Of a DNA stretch of 48,737 nucleotides, positions 1 to 8,284 are shown in pieces (the stretch's first letter is position 1; each line of letters starts with the position of its first letter). Location: assembly GCA_016871015.1 (NCBI GenBank), contig VFZX01000011.1, positions 1 to 48,737 of the forward strand, given 5' to 3'. The notes beneath the pieces were generated by a model that was not told the origin of the DNA, did no database searches, and saw only the letters and a list, made by a program, of their open reading frames with translations. The translations under genes were made by a program, and so were the position numbers. Source of the DNA: Acidobacteriota bacterium (lineage in GTDB: Bacteria > Acidobacteriota > Terriglobia > Bryobacterales > Bryobacteraceae).

Positions 1-1
1 T

Positions 2-91
2 GGCCTGCGCACTTACCGCGTCATGGAACTCTCGCTTTATCACAACCTTGGCTGCCTACCCGAGCCGCCAGCTACCCACAGATTTTGCTGA
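2..91 (+). pseudogene. C-terminal tail of a probable transposase (partial at window edge)
   Basis: An open frame enters from the left edge and stops at TGA 89-91. Its 29 visible residues include RVMELSLYHNLG followed by LPEPPATHRFC. The pattern (aromatic/Leu-rich helix, LPEP, then THxF at the extreme C-terminus) reminds me of the last residues of DDE transposases, but I cannot name the family. Only the tail is visible, so I cannot tell whether the gene is intact. The adjoining 340 bases are gene-poor and hold only a cytochrome remnant, which fits a decayed insertion region. Confidence 0.3.
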
Positions 92-431
92 GGAGGCCTT
101 TTTTCGAGCAGCCGCAACTCTGCACCAAACGCCTAAAGGGAAAGGTAGTGGACGAGTGCGCCGGCTCGGACACAATCGCCTCTTGAGCCGCCAAACTGAA
201 TCCCCGGTAAGCCTATAGCGTCTTCAGAAGCGCTATCAGGTCGCTCCTGTCATCCGCCGAAAGCTTCAAACCGAATTCATGCCCCTTGAGCACGCCCGAG
301 ACGGGATCGCTTTCAGCCGGAGTTTCTCAGAGGTGCCCCCGAGGGTACACCAGCATAGCTCCCACAGGACTATTCCCTTTGTTTTGAGTGGCCTACTGTA
401 GGTCCTTCATCCGCCCGCCGAACCTTAGGGC
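92..431. other. Gene-poor region upstream of the glycan cluster
   Basis: No intact gene is visible here. The stretch has lower GC and more stops in all frames than the rest of the window. Its only recognisable content is the minus-strand cytochrome remnant at 213-326. The hexamer TACTGT at 394-399 could be a -10 element for the glycosyltransferase that starts at 432, but it has no convincing -35 partner. Confidence 0.4.
213..326 (-). pseudogene. Remnant of the C-terminus of a di-heme cytochrome c / MauG-like protein
   Basis: On the minus strand, 37 codons run from an in-frame TGA (327-329) to TAG (213-215). They read as a fragment with DPVSGVLKGHEFGLKLS followed by DDRSDLIALLKTL. A closing helix of the form DxxDLIxFLKTL is typical of the end of cytochrome-c-peroxidase/MauG-type proteins, which are common in Acidobacteriota. 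No heme-binding CxxCH and no start codon remain, and the frame is blocked upstream. I infer a decayed gene tail; a tiny unrelated peptide cannot be excluded. Confidence 0.35.
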
Positions 432-1595
432 GTGAGCACTCCCCGGTTCTCCATTGTCATTCCTACCCGGCAGCGCCATCAGACTCTCGCCTCCGCGATC
501 GAGAGCGTGCTGTTTCAGAGCTTCCCTGATTTCGAGGTCATCGTGCAGGACAACTGTTCCGGCCCCGAGACCTGGGAGGTCGTCAAGCGCTACCGCGACA
601 CGCGCGTGAAGTACCACCGCGCCGAGCACGTTCTTCCGATGAATCTGAATTGGGAGGCGGGTCTCAACAGCGCCAGGGGACAGTTTGTATTCTTCTTGGG
701 TGACGACGACGCGCTGATGCCCGACGGGCTCGTCCTGGCCAGCGACATCCTGCTGCGCGCGCCTCTGGAAGTTCTGGCCTGGGAGAAGTACACCTACTGG
801 TGGGACGACGCGCTTGAGCCGAGCCTCCGCGGGCGGCTTTTCGTCCACTGCACCAACGGATTCCGCATGTTGGATTCACACGAACTGCTCGAATCCTACT
901 ACTCGTGGAAGGTCGGGATCGGCGCGCTGCCATCCATCTACAGCGGTTTCGTCAGCCGGGCGCTGGTGGACCGCGTGCGCGGCCGCACCGGCGGACTCTA
1001 CTTCGCCGCCGGATCGCCAGACGTCTTTTCCGGCATCGCGAACCTGTTCTTGAGCACTCAGACGGGCTTCTTCGAGCGTGGCCTGTCGTTGTGCGGGAAC
1101 TCAGGCTTTTCCACCGGATGCTCGCACTTCTTCCGGAGCCGCGGAGCCGGGCGCCGCGAGATCTACTACCTGGACGAAGGCAAGACAGTCGGCCAACTGC
1201 TGCATCCGTCGCTGGTGCCCACGGTGAACCTCGAGATGAACCTGGCCGATGCGCAGCTCCGGGCCAAAGAGATTCTGTTTCCCGATGATGCCCGGTACAA
1301 AGTGGATTACGGCTCGATGATCCACGCCATGGCTCAGGCGATCAATCGCGACCCGGACAGCTACGACGAGACACTCGCCGACATCCGCGCGGCCGCGCAG
1401 AGATTCTCCGTCGACCTGGACGTGGTGCCGATTCCACCGAAGGCGTCTATCACGCCTGCTCCACTGCAAGGCTTGCTGGGCATTCCGGAAGGCCGCCCGA
1501 CACTCGCCGTGAATGCGCCTGAAGCCGGAGTGCGCACAGCGGCGCAGGCTGCACGGCTCGCGGCATCCGTTCTGCCGGTGCTCACGATTCAATAA
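432..1595 (+). CDS. Family 2 glycosyltransferase
   Basis: 387 residues. The N-terminus RFSIVIPTRQRHQTLASAIE is the nucleotide-binding strand and helix of a GT-A fold family 2 glycosyltransferase. The DDD at residues 91-93 (FFLGDDDALMPDG) is the metal/nucleotide-sugar DxD motif. The first ~115 residues are well conserved; the rest is the variable acceptor-binding part, ending in an Ala-rich tail. The start is GTG at 432 with only a weak AGGG upstream. It is the first gene of a same-strand cluster and lies 9 bases before the epimerase/methyltransferase fusion. It probably transfers the modified sugar made by its neighbours onto a cytoplasmic glycan or lipid-linked acceptor. Sugar and acceptor cannot be read from sequence. 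Confidence 0.85.
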   Translation: MSTPRFSIVIPTRQRHQTLASAIESVLFQSFPDFEVIVQDNCSGPETWEVVKRYRDTRVKYHRAEHVLPMNLNWEAGLNSARGQFVFFLGDDDALMPDGLVLASDILLRAPLEVLAWEKYTYWWDDALEPSLRGRLFVHCTNGFRMLDSHELLESYYSWKVGIGALPSIYSGFVSRALVDRVRGRTGGLYFAAGSPDVFSGIANLFLSTQTGFFERGLSLCGNSGFSTGCSHFFRSRGAGRREIYYLDEGKTVGQLLHPSLVPTVNLEMNLADAQLRAKEILFPDDARYKVDYGSMIHAMAQAINRDPDSYDETLADIRAAAQRFSVDLDVVPIPPKASITPAPLQGLLGIPEGRPTLAVNAPEAGVRTAAQAARLAASVLPVLTIQ

Positions 1596-1604
1596 GGCGG
1601 CCGG

Positions 1605-3827
1605 ATGCGCATCCTGATCACAGGCAACCTCGGATACGTCGGCCCGGTAGTGGTCGAGCACCTCGCGGCCGTTCGCCCGGAGGCACGGCTGTCCGGCCTC
1701 GACACTGGGTGGACCGCGCACGCCGTGGTGACCGCTGCACCGCTCCCCGAGCTTGCGCTTGCCGAACAACGATTCGGGGACGTACGCGACCTTCGCGCGG
1801 CCGGCTTGGAGGGGTTTGACGCAATCGTTCACCTCGCCGCGATCTCGAACGACCCGATGAGCCGGCGGTGGGAGGCGCTGACCCGCGCCATCAACTTGGG
1901 CGGCACGGCGTCGCTTGCCGCGGAGGCGCGCCGCGCGGGTGTGCGGCGGTTCGTGCTCGCCTCCTCTTGCAGTGTTTACGGACCGGGCGAGGACGGCTGG
2001 CTCACGGAGGAATCTCCCACAGCGCCACTGACTCCCTATGCGGAATCGAAGCTCGCCGCCGAGCAAGCCCTGGCGGACCTCGCTGGCCCTGGGTTCACCG
2101 TGACGGCATTCCGCTTCGCCACCGCGTATGGCCATAGCCCCCGGCTCAGACTGGATCTCGTGCTGAACGACTTCACGGCGGCCGCCGTGCGGACCGGCCG
2201 CATTGAGCTCAACAGCGACGGACAGGCTTGGCGGCCGTTGATCCATGTCCGTGATATGGCACGCCTCATCGACTGGGCACTGTCGCGCGAGGGGTCCGGA
2301 TCCAATGCGTTCGCGATATACAACGGCGGCTCGTCCGCGCATAACTGGCGCGTGCGGGAGTTGGCGCAGGTGGTGCGTGACAGTCTCGGAGCAAACGTCG
2401 AGGTGCGGCTGGCGGAGGGTGCGGGCCCCGATCAGCGGAGCTACCGCGTGAGTTTCGGCAAGATCGAGCGGGAGGCGCCGGAGTACCTGCCCCGCGAGCA
2501 GCCCCACAACGCCGTGCGCGAAATGGCGGCCGCCCTTGCCGCGATCCAGCCGTATGACCGCGCGCGCTTTGTCCGCTTGGAAACCGTGGCTCAGGCCATG
2601 GATTCCAGACCTGCCCGGTGCCGGTCGTGCGGCGCCGCGCCCGGACCAGTGGTGCTCGACCTCGGCCGTACGGCACTGGCAAACTCCTATCTCGACCCGG
2701 TGCGGGCCGCGGAGGAACCGGCCTACCGGCTTCGGGTCCGGCTGTGCGAGTCTTGCAAGCTCGTGCAATTAGACGAAACCGTCCCGCCGGACCGGATCTT
2801 CGCTCAATACGCCTACTTATCGTCTTACTCGGACTCCTGGCTGGCGCACGCCCGCGGACTCGCCCGCACCGCCACTGAGCGGCTCAGTTTGGACCAGGAT
2901 TCACGGGTGGTTGAGATCGCCTCGAACGACGGATATCTGCTCAACAATTTCGTTGCCGCCGGAATTCCCTGCTTGGGCATCGAGCCCTCGTCCAACGCCG
3001 TAGAGCGCGCACAGGAGTCGGGTGTGCCTACAATGCAGCGTTTCTTCAGCGCGGAAGTGGCCCAGGAGACAGCCGCGAGCTTTGGCCGCGCCAGTCTGAT
3101 CATTGCCAACAATGTGCTCGCCCACGTCCCTGCCCTGAATGACTTCGTGCGCGGGCTCAGGATCCTGCTTCGGCCGGACGGCGTCGTCTGCTTTGAGTTC
3201 CCCCACCTGCTGCAACTCGTCCGGCACGGCCAGTTCGACACCATCTACCACGAACACTACAGCTACTTCTCACTCATCGCCGCGGACCATCTGTTCCGGC
3301 GCCACCGGCTGCGCGCGTTCGACGTGGATGAGCTGCCAACCCACGGCGGCAGCCTCCGCGTATGGGTCTGCCATCTCGACTCGGCACGCTCTCCTGCATC
3401 CCCTGAAGTTTCCCGCATCATGGCCGCCGAGTACGCGGCGGGACTGGACCGCGTCGAGGGTTTCGCGCCGCTTTCGGACGCCGCGTCGCGGATGCGCACC
3501 AGCCTGATGGCACTCCTCGGCCGCCTCGCTTCGGAGGGCAAGCCGGTCGCCGCCTACGGGGCCGCCGCCAAGGGCAACACGCTGCTCAACTACTGCGGTG
3601 CGGGCCCCCGGCAGATCCAATTTGTGGCCGACCGGAATCCGCTCAAACAGGGCAAGCTGCTCCCGGGTTCGAGGATTCCCATCGTGGCGCCAGACGACAT
3701 ATTCCGGCACAAGCCGGCACATGTGCTCATTCTCCCCTGGAACCTGGACGCCGAGGTCCGGGAACAACTGGCTGGAATCCGCGAGTGGGGGGGTGAGTTC
3801 ATTTCCCTTCCGGAGTTGGTGCCATGA
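1605..3827 (+). CDS. Fused NAD-dependent sugar epimerase and zinc-binding C-methyltransferase
   Basis: 740 residues, two enzymes in one frame. Residues 1-325 are a short-chain dehydrogenase/epimerase of the sugar-nucleotide type: glycine motif GNLGYVG (7-13), SSCSVYG (119-125) and catalytic YAESK (145-149). Residues 333-740 match the C-methyltransferases of branched deoxysugar pathways (TylC3/NovU type). They have a zinc site with CRSC (339-342) and CESC (381-384), a SAM loop VVEIASNDGYLL (435-446), the family signature YHEHYSYFS (548-556) and a C-terminal domain with YGAAAKGNTLLN. An internal Met begins the second enzyme near residue 332, but no stop separates the halves. The ATG lies 9 bases after the glycosyltransferase, and the stop overlaps the next start (ATGA). 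Likely role: reshaping and C-methylating an NDP-deoxysugar. The exact carbons acted on are unknown. Confidence 0.85.
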   Translation: MRILITGNLGYVGPVVVEHLAAVRPEARLSGLDTGWTAHAVVTAAPLPELALAEQRFGDVRDLRAAGLEGFDAIVHLAAISNDPMSRRWEALTRAINLGGTASLAAEARRAGVRRFVLASSCSVYGPGEDGWLTEESPTAPLTPYAESKLAAEQALADLAGPGFTVTAFRFATAYGHSPRLRLDLVLNDFTAAAVRTGRIELNSDGQAWRPLIHVRDMARLIDWALSREGSGSNAFAIYNGGSSAHNWRVRELAQVVRDSLGANVEVRLAEGAGPDQRSYRVSFGKIEREAPEYLPREQPHNAVREMAAALAAIQPYDRARFVRLETVAQAMDSRPARCRSCGAAPGPVVLDLGRTALANSYLDPVRAAEEPAYRLRVRLCESCKLVQLDETVPPDRIFAQYAYLSSYSDSWLAHARGLARTATERLSLDQDSRVVEIASNDGYLLNNFVAAGIPCLGIEPSSNAVERAQESGVPTMQRFFSAEVAQETAASFGRASLIIANNVLAHVPALNDFVRGLRILLRPDGVVCFEFPHLLQLVRHGQFDTIYHEHYSYFSLIAADHLFRRHRLRAFDVDELPTHGGSLRVWVCHLDSARSPASPEVSRIMAAEYAAGLDRVEGFAPLSDAASRMRTSLMALLGRLASEGKPVAAYGAAAKGNTLLNYCGAGPRQIQFVADRNPLKQGKLLPGSRIPIVAPDDIFRHKPAHVLILPWNLDAEVREQLAGIREWGGEFISLPELVP

Positions 3828-4348
3828 CGTTCGAGCCGTTGCCGCTCCACGGGGCGTGGCTCATCCGCGCCGCGCCCGGCTCCGATCACCGGGGCTGGTT
3901 CGGACGCGTGTTCTGCGCGGATGAGTTTGCCACGCGCGGCATCGACTCCGCGGTTCTCCAAACCAGCCTCTCCTACAACCGCCAGCGGGCCACGTTGCGC
4001 GGCATGCACTGGCAGCAGGCTCCACACCTCGAGGGCAAGCTGGTCCGCTGCGTGCGGGGGAGCGTGTACGATGTGCTGCTGGATGTGCGCCCCGGCTCTC
4101 CGACCGAGGGCCGCTGGACCTCGGTCGAGTTGTCAGACTCTGGCGGTGCGCAGGTATGGGTCCCGCCCGGTGTGGCGCACGGATTCGAGACCCTGGAGGA
4201 TGACACCCTTGTGCTCTACCACATGTCCGGGAAGTTCGTGCCGCAAGCCTCGCGGCGCATTCTGTGGAACGACCGCCGGTTCCGGATCGAGTGGCCGCTG
4301 CCGCCGGCGGTACTCTCGGAGGCCGACAGCGGGATGAACCGGTCATGA
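3824..4348 (+). CDS. dTDP-4-dehydrorhamnose 3,5-epimerase-like protein (RmlC family)
   Basis: 174 residues, the usual length for RmlC cupins. The active-site strand reads LRGMHWQ with His62 as the expected base. It is followed by EGKLVRCVRGSVYDVLLDVR (Lys72 and the DvxxDxR strand), PPGVAHGF (His119), VLYHMS (Tyr132, the expected acid) and ILWND (Asp150). All catalytic positions I know for the family are present, so it should be active on an NDP-4-keto-6-deoxysugar. The start overlaps the preceding stop by four bases (ATGA), and the end overlaps the next gene in the same way, so the genes are probably translationally coupled. No RmlA, B or D homologue is in the window, so the 4-keto substrate must be made elsewhere. 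Confidence 0.88.
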   Translation: MTFEPLPLHGAWLIRAAPGSDHRGWFGRVFCADEFATRGIDSAVLQTSLSYNRQRATLRGMHWQQAPHLEGKLVRCVRGSVYDVLLDVRPGSPTEGRWTSVELSDSGGAQVWVPPGVAHGFETLEDDTLVLYHMSGKFVPQASRRILWNDRRFRIEWPLPPAVLSEADSGMNRS

Positions 4349-5145
4349 TCAACCAAGCAATTCAGAACTACTGGAACGGCAGGGCACGCGAGTATTCGGG
4401 ACCCGAGGCAACCACGGGCGACGTATGGCTCCGCGAACTGGAAATCGAGACCCTGCAAAAGACACTCAAAGGCCTCGGGCTTCCATCCGGCGCCCGGCTC
4501 CTCGATGCTGGATGTGGCGACGGCTACACGACACTCGCCGTTGCCGCCGCCCTACCCGGCGTCGACGTCACCGGAGTCGATTACTCGCCTCCGATGCTCG
4601 CGCGGGCCCATGAACGCCTCAACTCGCACCCGGGCCTCGCCGCCAGGGTCCGGTTCTGTGAGGGCAACGTGTCCGCCATCGACGGCTCGCGGCCCTTTGC
4701 CGCCGCCATCACGGTTCGCTGCCTGATCAACCTCGACAAGCCGGAGGACCAGGCCGGAGCGATCCGCTCCATCGCCCAAGCACTCGAGCCCGGCGGAACC
4801 TATGTCGCGATCGAGAACTTCGCCGAGGGACACGATGCCATGAACCAGGCCCGGGCAGCTCTCGGACTCGACCCAATCGAGATCCGGTGGCACAACCGCT
4901 ACTTCACCGAACCTGGGTTCCGGGAAATGACCGAGGCCTGGTTTGAGCCACCAGCCTGGAATCTGTTTGCGAGCTCCTACTACCTCGCGACCCGCGTTCT
5001 GTACTCGGCCTACGCCCGCCATACCCGGACAGCGCCCGACTACCGCCACCCGCTGCATGAGCTGGCTGTCCCGCTGCCCACGGCCGGCGATTTCGCGCCG
5101 ATGCGGCTCGCCATACTCCGCAGGAGGCCTTCACCATGCCGCTAA
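4345..5145 (+). CDS. Class I SAM-dependent methyltransferase
   Basis: 266 residues from the ATG at 4345, which overlaps the RmlC stop (ATGA). A longer in-frame start at 4264 would run deep into RmlC and is unlikely. Motif I is RLLDAGCGDGYTTLAVA (51-67) and the acidic residue after it lies in DVTGVDYSPPML. The middle reads PFAAAITVRCLINLDKPEDQ, as in Methyltransf_11/25 proteins, and the C-terminal half has many aromatics and may bind a lipid or sugar. Its position between RmlC and a CmcI-like protein suggests N- or O-methylation of the same sugar. The substrate cannot be named from sequence. Confidence 0.8.
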   Translation: MINQAIQNYWNGRAREYSGPEATTGDVWLRELEIETLQKTLKGLGLPSGARLLDAGCGDGYTTLAVAAALPGVDVTGVDYSPPMLARAHERLNSHPGLAARVRFCEGNVSAIDGSRPFAAAITVRCLINLDKPEDQAGAIRSIAQALEPGGTYVAIENFAEGHDAMNQARAALGLDPIEIRWHNRYFTEPGFREMTEAWFEPPAWNLFASSYYLATRVLYSAYARHTRTAPDYRHPLHELAVPLPTAGDFAPMRLAILRRRPSPCR

Positions 5146-5798
5146 TGACTGAGTGGATCGAAGAGGCTACACGCCTCCGCTATCCGTATAAATTCACCTG
5201 GCTCGGACAGCCGGTGATTCAATTCCCGGCCGATGTCGTCGCCATCCAGGAATTGCTCTGGGAGATTAAGCCCGAGGCGGTGGTTGAAACAGGGATCGCC
5301 CACGGTGGGTCTTTACTCTTGCACGCATCTATCCTCGAGTTGATTGGCGGTCCGGGAATGGTGTACGGTATCGACATCGATATCCGGCCGCCGAACCGGC
5401 ACGCAATCGAATCGCACCGCCTCTCACACCGCATCGAGCTCATTGAGGGCTCCTCGGTCGACCCGGAAGTCGCCGACCGCGTCTGGCGGAAGGTGACGGG
5501 ACGGTCGCCTGTAATGGTCATTCTCGACTCCAATCACAGCCATGATCACGTCGCCCGTGAACTTGAGCTCTACACTCCCTTGATCGGCCGCGGCGGATAC
5601 TTGATCGTCGGCGACACGATCATTGATGACTTCCCGCCAGGCTCCTTCGACCGCCCATGGGACCAGGGAAACAACCCGAAGACCGCGCTTCGCGCTTTCC
5701 TCCAACACACGGACCGTTTTCAGCGCGATCTTGCGATCGAGGACAAGCTGCTCATGACCTGCAATCCGGAGGGATGGCTCAGATGCATTCAGGATTGA
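5136..5798 (+). CDS. CmcI / rhamnosyl O-methyltransferase-family protein
   Basis: 220 residues. The family features of cephalosporin hydroxylase CmcI and mycobacterial rhamnosyl O-methyltransferases (PF04989) are present. These are KPEAVVETGIAHGGSLLLHA (SAM-binding, with ETG at 51-53), GIDIDIRPPNRHAIESH, and VILDSNHSHDHVARELE (Asp131 with His134, Asp137 and His138, likely Mg2+ ligands), then PLIGRGGYLIVGDT. A strong AGGAGG at 5122-5127 lies 8 bases before the ATG and supports this start despite a 10-base overlap with the previous gene. Despite the name of CmcI, members next to sugar genes usually O-methylate deoxysugars, and that is my inference here. Confidence 0.8.
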   Translation: MPLMTEWIEEATRLRYPYKFTWLGQPVIQFPADVVAIQELLWEIKPEAVVETGIAHGGSLLLHASILELIGGPGMVYGIDIDIRPPNRHAIESHRLSHRIELIEGSSVDPEVADRVWRKVTGRSPVMVILDSNHSHDHVARELELYTPLIGRGGYLIVGDTIIDDFPPGSFDRPWDQGNNPKTALRAFLQHTDRFQRDLAIEDKLLMTCNPEGWLRCIQD

Positions 5799-6970
5799 AG
5801 ATTCCGGTCTCCGGCCCCTCGATCACGCAATACGAGGCCGACCTTGTTGCAGAAGCGGTACGCCGCGGCTGGTATGAGGACGCCAACTTCTACAGCAGCC
5901 GGTTCGAGCGGGCACTCGCCGACTACACGGGCCGCGCTTGGGCGATTGCCCTCCCCTCCTGTACCTCCGCGATTCACCTGGCTCTGGCGGCCTCAGGCAT
6001 CGGACCGGGAGACGAAGTGATCGTGCCCGAGCTCACCTGGATCGCAACATCCGCCCCGGTCCAATACGTGGGAGCCTCGCCTGTTTTCGCCGATGTCGAG
6101 CCCGACACCTGGTGCATCGATCCGGCTGCCGTGGCCCGCTTGATTACTCCCCGCACGCGCGCCATCATCGGCGTCGACCTGTATGGCAACCTCGCCGATT
6201 GGGAAGCTCTTGAACAGCTCGCCTCGCGCCACTCCATCCTGCTGATCGAAGACGCGGCCGAGGCGATCGGCGCGATGTGGTCCGGCCGGCGCGCCGGGAA
6301 CTTCGGGGACGCAGCCGTGTTCAGCTTCCATGGCAGCAAGACGCTCACCACCGGTGAAGGCGGAATGCTCGTCACCAACAGTCAAGCTCTGCACGACCGA
6401 ATCCGTTGCCTGTGTGACCATGGCCGCGCGCCTGGAGACCGGATGTTCCTCAACCAGGAAGTGGCTTACAAGTACAAGATGAGCGCAATCCAAGCCGCGC
6501 TCGGAATCGCCCAGCTCGACCGGATCCGGGAGCTGACCGCGATGAAGCACGCCATCTTCGCCTGGTATGAATCGGAGTTCCGCGGACTTCCTGATGTATG
6601 GCTCAACCAGCCCCGGGCGGGCTCGGCGGCGTCCTATTGGATGTCCACGATCGTCTGGCGCAATGGACCCTCAAAAGAAGACTTGATGGCGCACCTCGAT
6701 GAGCACGGTGTGGACTCGCGCCCCTTCTTCCACCCTCTCAGTTCCCTGCCCGCCTACCGAGGACATCCTGAGGCCGCGGCAGCGGCGGAGCGGAACAAGA
6801 CCGCCTACCGGATCAGCCGCCGCGGACTCAATCTCCCCTCGGCGCTCCGGCTGACGGAAGCCGAAGTCCGGTTTGCGGCCAGCCTGGTCCGCCGTTTCCT
6901 CACCCCGGAATCGCATCCTCCAATGCCGGCGACTGCGCCCGGATCCGAGGCCGTGCTTGATGCCCCATGA
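5783..6970 (+). CDS. DegT/DnrJ/EryC1-type PLP-dependent sugar aminotransferase
   Basis: 395 residues from ATG 5783, which sits 9 bases after GGAGGG (5768-5773) and overlaps the previous stop by 16 bases. The ATG at 5774 is too close to that site. Features include ALPSCTSAIHLALAASGIGPGDEVIVP (cofactor phosphate region), LLIEDAAEAIGA (Asp157) and FSFHGSKTLTTGEGG, with Lys186 the Schiff-base lysine. This family transaminates NDP-keto-sugars using glutamate. It closes the plus-strand cluster and indicates an amino sugar. The final 24 codons overlap the end of the antiporter gene on the other strand (6900-6970), and I see no terminator between them. Confidence 0.88.
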   Translation: MHSGLKIPVSGPSITQYEADLVAEAVRRGWYEDANFYSSRFERALADYTGRAWAIALPSCTSAIHLALAASGIGPGDEVIVPELTWIATSAPVQYVGASPVFADVEPDTWCIDPAAVARLITPRTRAIIGVDLYGNLADWEALEQLASRHSILLIEDAAEAIGAMWSGRRAGNFGDAAVFSFHGSKTLTTGEGGMLVTNSQALHDRIRCLCDHGRAPGDRMFLNQEVAYKYKMSAIQAALGIAQLDRIRELTAMKHAIFAWYESEFRGLPDVWLNQPRAGSAASYWMSTIVWRNGPSKEDLMAHLDEHGVDSRPFFHPLSSLPAYRGHPEAAAAAERNKTAYRISRRGLNLPSALRLTEAEVRFAASLVRRFLTPESHPPMPATAPGSEAVLDAP

Positions 6971-8234
6971 GGCGCCGCACGAGCGGAGTCGTGATGAACG
7001 TGCTGGCGATCGCCATGATCACCAGCATCGTGAACATCGGCCGCGGCACAACGCCCAGGTCGTATCCCACGTTCAAGGCCACCAGCTCCATCAGTGCGCG
7101 CGTGTTCATGCACGTCCCGATGGTGAACGCGTTGCGGTGCGACTCGCCCACAAGGCGCGCGGCGATGTAGGTGCCGCCAAACTTGCCAACGAAAGCGATC
7201 GCCAACACCATCAGGCACATGAACCACATCCCGGCGCCGTTGAGCGTCCCAATATCGGTCCGCAGGCCGGTATAGGTGAAGAAGACTGGCAGCAGCACCG
7301 CTCGCACCATCGACGTAATCCTCGATCGCCATTCCTCGACAAACAGCCGGTCATCGTGCAACGCGACGCCCATGCAGAAGCCTCCGATAATCGCGAACAC
7401 TCCGATGTTGCTCGTGATTGTCGCCGACACGAATAACAGGCAGGCCACCAGCGCGATCGCCGTGCCATTCAACCCGCCGTGCTTCTCCCGAGTCCGCGCG
7501 ATCCAGCCCTTCACCACGGGCCGTACCACGAAGAACAGCACTCCGAGATAGGCTGCCAGGACTCCAATCCGCAACAAGAGAGCGACACTCGAAAACTTCG
7601 ACTGCACAATCGCCGCGACCACACCGAGGATGATCCACCCCGCCACGTCGTCCATCGCCGCCGCGCCCAGTACCAGCGCCGCGATCCGGGTGTGCGACAG
7701 CCCCAACTCCATAAAGATCCGCCCCAGAATCGGAATCGCCGTGATCGACATCGCCGTGGCGAAAAAGAGCTGAAAACCAAGCAGCGGTGGAAGCGGCCCG
7801 GGAAGCTGGTGGTAAAACCAGGGCGCCGTGAAGAAGCCCAGCGTGAACGGAACCGTGATGCCGATCCCGGCGACCGCCAGCACCTGCTTCTTGTTGCGGT
7901 CAAAGGTCTCGCCGAACTGGAACTCCAGGCCCACCTCGAACATCAGGAAGATCAGTCCCATCTGGGCGAACGCAGTGAAAACGTCGGCAGTCCCGGGCGC
8001 GAACAGCGCTCTCATCTGGCCGGGAAACAACGCCCCCAGGCAGCTTGGCCCCAGTACCAGCCCCGCTAGGATCTCGCCGGAAACGTCAGTCTGCCCTAAG
8101 AACCGCCGTGAGACCCAAACCACCACCTGGGTGGCGCACAGAATCGCGATAATCTGGTACAGCAGCCGCAGCACGAGTTGCTCCGCCGCCGGTTGCGCGG
8201 AGTTGCTGTGCAGCAGTTCGAGAAGATGTTCCAT
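6900..8234 (-). CDS. Kef/CPA2-type cation:proton antiporter
   Basis: 444 residues from the ATG at 8234. A longer frame to 8339 would add a basic, non-membrane leader that overlaps the divergent gene. About 12 hydrophobic segments are visible. The CPA2 landmarks are SGEILAGLVLGPSCLG, FEVGLEFQFGE, the discontinuous helix AAAMDDVAGWIILGV (Asp-Asp ion site) and NTRALMELVALNVG. There is no TrkA-N domain and only a short tail, so this is a minimal membrane antiporter for K+ or Na+ exchange with H+. The gene converges on the aminotransferase with a 71-base overlap and is divergent from the secreted protein at 8285. Confidence 0.88.
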   Translation of the reverse strand: MEHLLELLHSNSAQPAAEQLVLRLLYQIIAILCATQVVVWVSRRFLGQTDVSGEILAGLVLGPSCLGALFPGQMRALFAPGTADVFTAFAQMGLIFLMFEVGLEFQFGETFDRNKKQVLAVAGIGITVPFTLGFFTAPWFYHQLPGPLPPLLGFQLFFATAMSITAIPILGRIFMELGLSHTRIAALVLGAAAMDDVAGWIILGVVAAIVQSKFSSVALLLRIGVLAAYLGVLFFVVRPVVKGWIARTREKHGGLNGTAIALVACLLFVSATITSNIGVFAIIGGFCMGVALHDDRLFVEEWRSRITSMVRAVLLPVFFTYTGLRTDIGTLNGAGMWFMCLMVLAIAFVGKFGGTYIAARLVGESHRNAFTIGTCMNTRALMELVALNVGYDLGVVPRPMFTMLVIMAIASTFITTPLVRRLMGHQARPRIRAQSPALEDAIPG

Positions 8235-8261
8235 TGCCCAGAAAACCGTAGACAGTATTCT
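8234..8261 (+). promoter_or_regulatory. Candidate promoter for the secreted Asp-box gene
   Basis: TTGCCC (8234-8239) and TATTCT (8256-8261) are 16 bases apart in the 50-base divergent space. They would give a leader of about 17-20 bases before ATG 8285. No Shine-Dalgarno sequence follows. The hexamers match consensus only partly. Confidence 0.3.
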
Positions 8262-8284
8262 CTGCCGGATTCGCGCACACCACA

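Noticed and set aside
1101-2768. 555-codon minus-strand frame over the glycosyltransferase and epimerase genes
   Set aside because: Composition is rich in Arg, His and Gly with no domain, and the plus strand has well-conserved enzymes across the whole span.
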